Shown here: positions 1 through 6,064 of the stretch, one piece after another
Layout of the letters: each line of letters opens with the position of its first letter
How positions within the stretch are numbered: position 1 is the first letter of the stretch
DNA from: Candidatus Acetothermia bacterium
GTDB taxonomy: Bacteria > Bipolaricaulota > Bipolaricaulia > Bipolaricaulales > Bipolaricaulaceae
NCBI GenBank assembly: GCA_003551325.1
Contig: PUMK01000156.1
Location: 1 to 6,545 of the forward strand
Reading direction: 5' to 3'
DNA length: 6,545 bases
Program-made: the position numbers and the translations under genes
Notes under the pieces: generated by a model
What the model was told of the DNA's origin: nothing
What the model saw: only the letters and a program-made list of their open reading frames with translations
Database searches by the model: none

Positions 1-139
1 CGGCGGCCACCTTCTCCAGGGTTCGATCGTGAAGGGCGTGTTCCAGCTGTTAGTCACTGAGCTCGAGGGGATCGATGTCCTGTACGGACCGACGTTCGAG
101 GACGGCTTCCCGGAGAACTGGTACCGCGAGATCGCATAG
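1..139 (+). CDS. C-terminal end of an unrecognised protein (partial)
   Basis: Codons in the frame starting at position 2 run open from the window edge to TAG at 137-139, giving 45 residues. The peptide looks like real protein rather than a chance frame: a hydrophobic stretch (GVFQLLVTEL) is followed by an acidic, aromatic tail (GIDVLYGPTF, then ending FPENWYREIA). It is too short for me to assign a family, and no catalytic motif is visible. It converges with the cyclase gene across a gap of only 40 bases (140-179), in which I see no hairpin with a T-run. The gene start and most of the protein lie outside the window. Frame and stop are reasonably secure; the function is unknown. Confidence 0.6.
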   Translation, partial: GGHLLQGSIVKGVFQLLVTELEGIDVLYGPTFEDGFPENWYREIA

Positions 140-179
140 ACCCAGGCATTGGAAGAGGCCCCGGTGCGCGTGCGAACGG

Positions 180-2483
180 TCAGTCTTCCCGCACCTCGGG
201 GGCTGCGGCCGGGGTACGGGTTTCCGCCTCCTCGAGGGGCAGATTGAGCGAGCGAAGAAGCTTAGTGTAACGGGGGTCAGCGCGTGCCCCCTCCGGTAGG
301 GGAAGCACCTTGAGCATGCGCACCATGGACTCCCGCTCCCGTACCGCCTCCGACAGTCTGTCGAAGCCCGCATCGAGGTCACCGAGCCACAAACGCGTAA
401 GGCCGATGACCGTGTTCGTCGTGTCGCTTCTCATGGTGGCTTTCGCCTGCCGAGCAACGAGCGCCCGTGCTTCCTGGGCGTTTCCCGTGATGGCTTCCAC
501 GAGGCCGCGGATGCTGTGGGCCGCCTCGGCGAGCCTGGGGAGCGATCCGGCGTAGCGGTTGGCAAGCGCTTGCAGGCTTTCTACCGCCCGATCGCGTTCG
601 CCCCCCAGGGCGCCAGCCACAGCCAGGGAAAGACGTAGGCCCGGCCAATCATCGTCCTGCTCGGTTGCCCTGGCGAGCATCTCGCGGGCTGTGTCCTCGG
701 CCCCCGAGCAAACAAGCGCCAGCCCTAGGTGGTGCCCGGAGAAGGGAGCGTGCGCCCGTGCAGCGGCACGCCGAAGCGCGGCCCGCGCCTCCTCGACACG
801 CCCCAGACAAAGGAGATGCGCTCCGTACTCAGCGTGGGCTGTAGGCGCCTCGGGGTCCGCAGTGAGGGCTTGTGTCAACGCCTCGTTGGCGCGCTCCCAG
901 TCTCCGGCAGCTTGGTAAGCGTGGGCAAGCGAGAACCGGGCTCGCACGAAACCAGGGGCGATCTCCAGCGCACGACGCCACTGGGAGATCGCCTCGTCCT
1001 CGCGGCCCGCTTCGTAGAGAAACTCACCCGCAACCACGGCAATCGTTGGGGACAGAGGGTCGAGCTGGAGCGCTTTGCGGATCTCCTGGAGGCCCTCTTC
1101 GGTGCGGCCCGTGGTGTGGAGAACGTTGGCCAGCCAGTGGTGCGCCGGGGCGTAGCTCGGGTTGAGGGCTGTTGCCCGTCGGAACGACTCTTCCGCGCGG
1201 GCGAGGTCGTCGGCCTCCTCGAGGAGCACCAACCCCAGCGAAGCGTGGGCCTCGGCGAGGCTTGGGTCGAGGGCGATGGCCTTCTCCGCTGCTTGGCGAG
1301 CTTCCTTGAGGGCGTCCCGTTTCGGTGCGTACCCCCAGTTCACGAGAACAGCGTGTGCGTCGGCGAGCCCAGCGTACGCCGGCGCATAGCGATCGTCGAG
1401 ACAGATGGCCTGCTCGAACAGCTCAGCAGCCCTGCGCACGCCTTCTTCGGAGCGGCGGTTCCAGAAGTGCCGGCCTTGCAGGTACAGCATGTAGGCATCG
1501 ACGTCCGCCGCTGGGGGAACGCACACCCGGGACCGCTCCTTGCCCAGGAGCTCCACCTGAAGCACCTGGGCCACCTGCTGGGCGATCTCCTCTTGAAGGG
1601 CGAACACGTCCTCCAAGTTACGATCGTAAGCCTCCGACCACAGATACTCCTCGGACTCGGCGTCAACAAGCTGTAGCGTGATGCGCACACGGCTGCCCGC
1701 CTTGCGCACGCTGCCCTCGATCACGGTGCCCACGTTGAGTTCCTTGGCGATCTCGGCCACCGACTTGCGGCTGTCGCGGTACTTCATGGCCGAGGTCTGA
1801 GCGATCACCCGCAGGGCGGGAAGGCGGGACAAGGTGTAGATGAGCTCGCCCGTCATCCCATCGGAGAAGTAGGCGTCCTCGGCGCTGGGGCTGATGTTCA
1901 CGAGCGGCAGGACGGCGATCCGTGTCGGCTCCGCAGGCGCCGGGGCGGCGGGGACTTCCTCCCAAGGGAACACCAACCTGTACAGCGCAACCGGAACCCC
2001 GATGTGCTTGAGCTGCCGTCGGCCGAGGCTTGAGAACGGGAGGCGGATCCTGTTGCGCACGAGTTCGTACACCTGCGCCGTGACACACACACCACCGGGC
2101 TGCGCAAGAGGCTCGATGCGCGAAGCGACGTTCATCCCATCGCCGAGGAGATCTCCCTCTTGGTCGATCACATCCCCTACGTGGATCCCAATGCGCAGAA
2201 GCACCCGGCGCTCCTCGGGCGCCTCGGCATTGCGCGCACGCATCGATTGCTGGATGTCGATGGTGCACTCCGTAGCGGAAAGCGCGCTCGTGAAGTCCAC
2301 CAGGAACCCGTCTCCCATGGTCTTGATCTCCCGGCCACCGTGCCGGGCGAACCGCGTTCGTAGGAGGTTACGGTGCTCCTCAAGGAGTTCCAGCGCAAGC
2401 GCCTCATCGCGCTGCGCCATCGTGGTGTACCCGACGATGTCGGTAACCATGACCGCTGCCAGTTTGCGTCCTGTGCGTTCCAT
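180..2483 (-). CDS. Class III adenylate cyclase with TolB-like and TPR domains
   Basis: The predicted reaction is ATP to cyclic AMP plus pyrophosphate, in the cytoplasm, since no signal peptide or membrane helix is visible. The protein has 767 residues. Residues 5-172 are the class III cyclase domain: metal-binding D15 (VTDIVGYT) and D58 (IKTMGDGF), adenine-selecting K54 and D111, and transition-state N118 and R122 (GDGMNVASR). By alignment with mammalian adenylyl cyclase the Lys/Asp pair predicts ATP rather than GTP. Residues 187-312 resemble the TolB amino-terminal/FlgO-like domain (RIAVLPLVN, then YFSDGMTGEL, then GTVIEGSVRK). From about 331 to 630 come TPR repeats (for example AEKAIALDP, RKALQLDP, RALEIAP), then a less regular helical tail. 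The ATG at 2483 is chosen because GAGGT lies 9 bases upstream and a TATAAT box further up; the open frame continues to an ATG at 2558, but that precedes this promoter and adds no recognisable domain. The TPR part probably binds a protein partner that controls the cyclase; this is inferred. Confidence 0.93.
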   Translation of the reverse strand: MERTGRKLAAVMVTDIVGYTTMAQRDEALALELLEEHRNLLRTRFARHGGREIKTMGDGFLVDFTSALSATECTIDIQQSMRARNAEAPEERRVLLRIGIHVGDVIDQEGDLLGDGMNVASRIEPLAQPGGVCVTAQVYELVRNRIRLPFSSLGRRQLKHIGVPVALYRLVFPWEEVPAAPAPAEPTRIAVLPLVNISPSAEDAYFSDGMTGELIYTLSRLPALRVIAQTSAMKYRDSRKSVAEIAKELNVGTVIEGSVRKAGSRVRITLQLVDAESEEYLWSEAYDRNLEDVFALQEEIAQQVAQVLQVELLGKERSRVCVPPAADVDAYMLYLQGRHFWNRRSEEGVRRAAELFEQAICLDDRYAPAYAGLADAHAVLVNWGYAPKRDALKEARQAAEKAIALDPSLAEAHASLGLVLLEEADDLARAEESFRRATALNPSYAPAHHWLANVLHTTGRTEEGLQEIRKALQLDPLSPTIAVVAGEFLYEAGREDEAISQWRRALEIAPGFVRARFSLAHAYQAAGDWERANEALTQALTADPEAPTAHAEYGAHLLCLGRVEEARAALRRAAARAHAPFSGHHLGLALVCSGAEDTAREMLARATEQDDDWPGLRLSLAVAGALGGERDRAVESLQALANRYAGSLPRLAEAAHSIRGLVEAITGNAQEARALVARQAKATMRSDTTNTVIGLTRLWLGDLDAGFDRLSEAVRERESMVRMLKVLPLPEGARADPRYTKLLRSLNLPLEEAETRTPAAAPEVRED

Positions 2484-2492
2484 ACGGCTGTG

Positions 2493-2510
2493 ACCTCGCA
2501 TCCGATTATA
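2493..2510 (-). promoter_or_regulatory. -10 box and Shine-Dalgarno of the cyclase gene
   Basis: Read on the minus strand, positions 2510-2505 are TATAAT, an exact sigma-70 -10 hexamer. GAGGT at 2497-2493 is a ribosome binding site 9 bases before the ATG at 2483. No good -35 hexamer is visible 16-18 bases upstream and there is no extended-10 TG, so the promoter may be weak or need an activator. A start from this box would place the transcript start near 2498, giving a very short leader. Confidence 0.5.
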
Positions 2511-2514
2511 TCGG
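2502..2514. promoter_or_regulatory. Short inverted repeat over the cyclase -10 box
   Basis: CCGAT (2502-2506) and ATCGG (2510-2514) are perfect 5-bp arms around a 3-base centre, and they cover the minus-strand TATAAT. Its position would suit a repressor operator. The arms are short and one such dyad can arise by chance, so this is only a candidate. Confidence 0.25.
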
Positions 2515-2576
2515 GAACAGCCCGGTGCCTCGCCACAGCACAACGCTCCCCGCCACAAGCACGGCGTCGTCTCCGT

Positions 2577-2605
2577 TTGTGCAACGCACCCCCAGAACCG
2601 AGAAT
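2577..2605 (+). promoter_or_regulatory. Weak promoter candidate for the phosphate cotransporter gene
   Basis: TTGTGC (2577-2582) and GAGAAT (2600-2605) are separated by 17 bp. The second hexamer matches TATAAT at four of six positions and the first matches TTGACA only at TTG. The pair lies just ahead of the chosen ATG at 2627. It is the best plus-strand candidate I found between the divergent genes, but it is well below consensus. Confidence 0.2.
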
Positions 2606-2626
2606 GGTTGTGGGGCGGTGTGCGAG

Positions 2627-4234
2627 ATGGACACGGTAACCGTGGTGATCAGCGCAGCAGGGGGCCTCGCTCTCTTTCTCTACGGACTGCGTGTGCTCAG
2701 CGGCGCCCTCAAGCGGGCCATCGGAGAGCGCATGCGCTTGCTTCTGGATCACCTCACCCGCCATGCCTACCGAGGTGTGCTGGTGGGCACCGTCACGTCA
2801 GGCGTTCTCCAATCAAGCAGCATGGCGATGGTCCTGCTGATCGGCCTGGTCAACGCTGGAGCGCTCAACCTCCGTCAAGCAGTGGGGGTTATGCTGGGTA
2901 CGGAGATCGGCACGTCAGTGACCGCCCAGCTCGTCGCGTTTCGCGTGGGGGCGTACTACCTCCCCCTCATCGCGCTGGGGTTCCTCATATCGGAGCTTTT
3001 CCGTGGTCGACATGCCGGGGACGCGGGCCGAGTCGTGTTGGGCTTGGGGCTCCTGTTCTTGGGGATGGACGTGATGTCCGGGGGACTGGCCGCCCTCGCG
3101 GAGAGCGATGCCGTTTTGAAGCTCCTGGCCTCTCTGGGGAAGAACACGTTCCTGGGGGTGCTCGTGGGCGCAGGTGTGACAGCGCTGATTCAGAGTTCTT
3201 CAGGGATGACCGCCTTGATCATCGCGATGGGCGCTGCGGGCATCCTCACGCTGCCCAGTGCGGTGGCCCTGGTCCTCGGAGCGAACATCGGGACCACGAT
3301 CACCGCCCAGCTGGCGTCCATCGGTGCAGCGCTCCCTGCACGACGGCTGGCACGGGCACAGCTTCTCGTGAACCTCGTTGGCGTGGCCGTGCTCGTTCCG
3401 CTCGTACCCTGGTATGCGGAGTTCGTTGAGCTCACCGCGCGTTCGCTCGAACGGCAGATCGCCAACGCCCATACGTTCTTCAATATGGCCAACACGCTGC
3501 TTTGGCTACCCATGGTGGGGACGCTGACCGCGCTCGTGGGACGCTTCGTTCGCGGCAGGGCGCCGGTGGGGACCGCGACCCCCGAATACCTCTCCGATGC
3601 GTTCCTATCCGCTCCCACGGTGGCCGTTCACCAGACGCGACGCGAGATCCTACGGATGGGCGACCTGTCGCTCGCGATGATCGATGCGTGCCGTAGGGGG
3701 TTGCTCGACGATACGCCCGAGGCATTCGAGGAGGTTCTGGAGATCGAGGTTGCTGTGGACAGCCTCAAACGGACGATCGAAGCGTATCTCGCACGCATTC
3801 CGAGCGAACAGCTCGCAGCCTCCGAGGATCGCCGACTGCACATCCTCCAACACGCTGTGGGCGACATCGAGCGCGTGGGGGACCAGGCGGTGAACATCGC
3901 CGAACGGGGGCGCGTAATTCAGCGGAAGGGCAAAGCCTTCTCCAAAGAGGCGTGCGATGATCTTGACGCCCTGTTCCGTTCAGCCCGGCTGCTCTACGCG
4001 CGCACGCTGGACGCCCTGCGCGATGAGGACAGGGATCGCGCGGAAGAGGCGCTTCACTTGGAGGCCGAGGTCGACCACCTAGAGGTGTTGTTCCGACGCC
4101 GGCATGTTGCAAGGCTGGAGCAAGGTGTGTGCGATGCTACCGTGGGCATCACGTTTGTGGAGATCCTGCACAACCTTGAGCGGATCGGCGATCACGCGGT
4201 CAACATCGCCGGCGATGTGCTCCACGCCCCATAG
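2627..4234 (+). CDS. Na+/phosphate cotransporter with C-terminal PhoU-like domain
   Basis: This inner-membrane protein of 535 residues is predicted to move inorganic phosphate together with Na+. It has the two inverted Na/Pi-cotransporter repeats of the SLC34/NptA family: QSSS at 62-65 and 189-192, each followed by a conserved glycine turn (GTEIGTS at 91-97, GANIGTT at 218-224). Hydrophobic segments run from residue 4 to about 305. Residues about 330-535 are a PhoU-like helical domain with two copies of the PhoU signature (IERVGDQAVNIAE at 414-426, LERIGDHAVNIAG at 517-529). In the known PhoU-fused members of COG1283 this part is thought to regulate transport. The length is usual for the family. 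The ATG at 2627 is chosen because the first membrane helix begins at once after it; GGGGCGG at 2612-2618 is a modest ribosome site. GTG at 2618 is an in-frame alternative. The longer frame from 2525 adds 34 residues with no membrane or family character. A terminator follows, so the gene appears to be transcribed alone. Confidence 0.94.
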   Translation: MDTVTVVISAAGGLALFLYGLRVLSGALKRAIGERMRLLLDHLTRHAYRGVLVGTVTSGVLQSSSMAMVLLIGLVNAGALNLRQAVGVMLGTEIGTSVTAQLVAFRVGAYYLPLIALGFLISELFRGRHAGDAGRVVLGLGLLFLGMDVMSGGLAALAESDAVLKLLASLGKNTFLGVLVGAGVTALIQSSSGMTALIIAMGAAGILTLPSAVALVLGANIGTTITAQLASIGAALPARRLARAQLLVNLVGVAVLVPLVPWYAEFVELTARSLERQIANAHTFFNMANTLLWLPMVGTLTALVGRFVRGRAPVGTATPEYLSDAFLSAPTVAVHQTRREILRMGDLSLAMIDACRRGLLDDTPEAFEEVLEIEVAVDSLKRTIEAYLARIPSEQLAASEDRRLHILQHAVGDIERVGDQAVNIAERGRVIQRKGKAFSKEACDDLDALFRSARLLYARTLDALRDEDRDRAEEALHLEAEVDHLEVLFRRRHVARLEQGVCDATVGITFVEILHNLERIGDHAVNIAGDVLHAP

Positions 4235-4238
4235 TAGA

Positions 4239-4293
4239 GGGCGGGGCTGTGTCCCCGCCCGCCACACGCGGGCTGTGTCCCCGCCCGCTTTTT
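4239..4293 (+). terminator. Rho-independent terminator region with two hairpins
   Basis: The first hairpin is a perfect 8-bp stem, GGGCGGGG (4239-4246) with CCCCGCCC (4253-4260), around a 6-base loop, and has no T-run. The second pairs GCGGGC (4268-4273) with GCCCGC (4283-4288) and is followed directly by five T (4289-4293), the classic intrinsic terminator form. The block starts 5 bases after the cotransporter stop and ends 6 bases before the -35 box of the next unit, so it separates the two transcripts. Confidence 0.85.
4244..4288 (+). repeat. Two direct copies of a 19-bp terminator repeat
   Basis: GGGCTGTGTCCCCGCCCGC occurs at 4244-4262 and again, identical, at 4270-4288, a period of 26 bases with a 7-base spacer. 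Each copy carries the right arm of one hairpin. Because the copies are identical, left and right arms could also pair across copies, giving alternative folds. A local tandem duplication of the terminator is the simplest explanation. Confidence 0.85.
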
Positions 4294-4299
4294 CACTTC

Positions 4300-4327
4300 T
4301 TGATCGTTGTGGCGCAGTGCCTATAAT
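4300..4327 (+). promoter_or_regulatory. Sigma-70-type promoter of the acyl-CoA synthetase operon
   Basis: TTGATC (4300-4305) matches the -35 consensus at four of six positions and TATAAT (4322-4327) is an exact -10 box, with a 16-bp spacer. Transcription should start near 4333-4335, giving a leader of roughly 48 bases before the ATG at 4382. This rules out a synthetase start at the upstream in-frame ATG at 4307, which lies between the two promoter boxes. Confidence 0.75.
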
Positions 4328-4367
4328 GCCTATGGTTATGTTTGTCACCCACATGAGGGTTGCATCC

Positions 4368-4385
4368 ATGAAGGCGGTGCCATGA
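4368..4385 (+). CDS. Possible five-codon leader ORF (MKAVP) coupled to the synthetase
   Basis: ATG at 4368 begins a five-residue reading frame ending in TGA at 4383-4385, which overlaps the synthetase ATG at 4382 as ATGA. GAGGG at 4355-4359 sits 8 bases upstream of the mini-ORF start, a proper ribosome binding distance. AAGGCGG at 4371-4377 serves the main gene and lies inside the mini-ORF, so a ribosome on the leader would cover the main ribosome site and then stop at the start codon. Another in-frame ATG at 4353 would give ten residues but has no ribosome site. The arrangement may be chance: the frame is tiny and no regulatory codon run is visible. Confidence 0.3.
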   Translation: MKAVP

Positions 4386-6064
4386 ATGAGGTCATGAGCG
4401 AAGTGTTCCCATATAGTAAACGTCCGTGGATGGAGCATTACGATCCGGGAGTGCCCGAAGAGGTACCGTGTCCGTGCACGCCATTGTGGGCGCTTCTGGA
4501 GGAATCGGCAGCGAAGTATCCCAAACGACCGGCCCTTCGATTCTACGGAGCCAGCGTTTCGTACGATGAACTCAACAAGAGAGCGATGAGCTTCGCCTCC
4601 GCGCTGGCGGAACTCGGTGTGTCCAAAGGTGATCGGGTCGGCCTCTATCTCCTCAACAGCCCGCAGTTCGTTATCGCGTATTTCGGCGCACTCAGGGCGG
4701 GAGCGGTGGTTGTGCCGGTGAGCCCCGCATACTCGAGCTCGGAGCTTGCCTTCCAGCTTCAAGATAGCGGCTCGACCTATATTGTATGCCAAGACGTGCT
4801 CTTTGAGAACGTCGAGCGTGCTGGTGTTGAGCTCAAGGGGATCATCGTCACAGGCGCCCACGAGTACCTGCCCACGCTAAAGGGTGTGTTCGCGAAGAAG
4901 ACGCCGATTCCTGACCGGCCGGGGGTCCACCACTTCCAGAAGCTCCTGAAGGGCGCTTCCGGCCCCCTACCCGAAGTGACGATCAACCCCGAGGAGGACC
5001 TAGCAGCGCTTCCCTATACCGGGGGAACAGCCGCGCAGCCCAAGGGGGTGCGCCTCACGCACGCGAACCTTGTCGCGTGCACGGCACAACTCCGGGCATT
5101 CTTCCCGGTGCTCCAGGAGGGCGAAGAGGCCATCGCCGCCTCGCTTCCTCTGTACCACATCTACGGGCAGGTGGCTGCGCTCCTCATGGGGATCCGGATC
5201 GGCGCTACGATCGTTTTGTTCACATCGCTCGACCTAGGTCAGATCCTGTCCTCTGCGGAGCGGGAGAAGGTCACGGTGTTCTACGGGGTTCCTGCGTTGT
5301 ACGATGTCCTGAAAGACCACTCCAAGACCACCCTTGTTGATTGGGCCCGCATGAAACTCATCGTCTGCGGTGCCGACGCCCTTCCCGACACGATCGCCGA
5401 AGCCTGGGAGACGCGAACGGGACGACCTGTCATGGAAGGTTTCGGGATGACCGAGACCTCCGGTGTGAGCCACGTGTCGCCGACGCAAAGGATCAAGCGC
5501 GGATCGTTCGGTGTACCCCTTCCCAATGTGGATTCGGCAGTAGCCGATGTGGAGGGCGGGAAGCTCCTGGCGCCGGGCGAGGTGGGAGAACTTGTTCTGG
5601 CAGGTCCCAACATCACCGCGGGCTATTGGGAGCGCGATGAGGAGAACAAACGCTCCTTCGTGGAGATCGAGGGTCGGACGTGGTTCCGCACGGGTGACCT
5701 CGTTCGCGTGGACGACGATGGGTATTTCCACTACTGCGCCCGTACAAAGGACCTGATCAAGTACAAAGGCTTCTCCATCTTCCTCCGCGAAATCGAAGAG
5801 CTCATCGGCCAACACCCGATGGTCAAGGCCGCAGGTGTTATCGGCGTCAAGGATACCCGTGAACGGGAGTACCCGAAAGCCTACGTGGTGCTTCGTCCGG
5901 AGGCCCGCGGGCGGGTGACCGAGGCGGAGATCCGTGACTTCCTCAAGGGAAGGCTTGCCCCGTACAAGGTTCCGAAGGTCGTCGAGTTCCGGAGCGAGCT
6001 CCCGAAGACCGATGTGGGGAAGGTGTCCCGCCGTGAACTCCGCGAGGAGAGCGAGGGGCTTTGA
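4382..6064 (+). CDS. AMP-forming acyl-CoA synthetase (fatty/carboxylic acid-CoA ligase)
   Basis: This ANL-superfamily enzyme of 560 residues should activate a carboxylic acid with ATP to an acyl-adenylate and then to acyl-CoA, probably in the cytosol or at the inner face of the membrane. Visible core motifs: phosphate loop YTGGTAAQPKGV (212-223), aromatic/substrate region LPLYHIYGQ (255-263), GFGMTETS (353-360), ribose-binding TGDL (437-440, D439), hinge RTKDLIKYKGFS (454-465) and the C-terminal PKTDVGKVSRREL (541-553) with catalytic K547. Family members usually have 500-570 residues, so it is full length. The general pattern, including GG in the loop, is closest to long-chain fatty acyl-CoA ligases, but the true acid cannot be read from sequence. 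The phosphate loop differs from the usual TTG at 217-219 (AAQ). ATG at 4382 is chosen because AAGGCGG lies a few bases upstream and the earlier in-frame ATG falls within the promoter. It is the first gene of an operon with the ABC ATPase, which overlaps its stop by four bases. Confidence 0.93.
   Translation: MNEVMSEVFPYSKRPWMEHYDPGVPEEVPCPCTPLWALLEESAAKYPKRPALRFYGASVSYDELNKRAMSFASALAELGVSKGDRVGLYLLNSPQFVIAYFGALRAGAVVVPVSPAYSSSELAFQLQDSGSTYIVCQDVLFENVERAGVELKGIIVTGAHEYLPTLKGVFAKKTPIPDRPGVHHFQKLLKGASGPLPEVTINPEEDLAALPYTGGTAAQPKGVRLTHANLVACTAQLRAFFPVLQEGEEAIAASLPLYHIYGQVAALLMGIRIGATIVLFTSLDLGQILSSAEREKVTVFYGVPALYDVLKDHSKTTLVDWARMKLIVCGADALPDTIAEAWETRTGRPVMEGFGMTETSGVSHVSPTQRIKRGSFGVPLPNVDSAVADVEGGKLLAPGEVGELVLAGPNITAGYWERDEENKRSFVEIEGRTWFRTGDLVRVDDDGYFHYCARTKDLIKYKGFSIFLREIEELIGQHPMVKAAGVIGVKDTREREYPKAYVVLRPEARGRVTEAEIRDFLKGRLAPYKVPKVVEFRSELPKTDVGKVSRRELREESEGL

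Noticed and set aside
163..195. Possible hairpin GGTGCG (163-168) with CGCACC (190-195) at the end of the convergent genes
   Set aside because: The loop is 21 bases, the stem only 6 bp, there is no T-run on either strand, and it reaches into the cyclase coding end.
729..1676. Open frame of 315 codons on the plus strand inside the cyclase gene
   Set aside because: It is fully antisense to the TPR-coding region, shows no domain motif, and long antisense frames are expected in high-GC genes.
1663..2268. Open frame of 201 codons on the minus strand, out of frame within the cyclase gene
   Set aside because: It overlaps the cyclase and TolB-like coding region in another frame, and its Arg/Pro/Gly-rich composition is typical of a shadow frame.
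2596..2609. Small inverted repeat AACC/GGTT before the cotransporter start
   Set aside because: The arms are only 4 bp around a 6-base centre, which is common by chance.
2525..2626. N-terminal extension of the phosphate cotransporter from the ATG at 2525
   Set aside because: The extra 34 residues have no family or membrane character, and the protein fits the family from the ATG at 2627, just before the first helix.
4307..4381. N-terminal extension of the acyl-CoA synthetase from the ATG at 4307
   Set aside because: The codons overlap the -10 box at 4322-4327 and the leader, and a good ribosome site serves the ATG at 4382.
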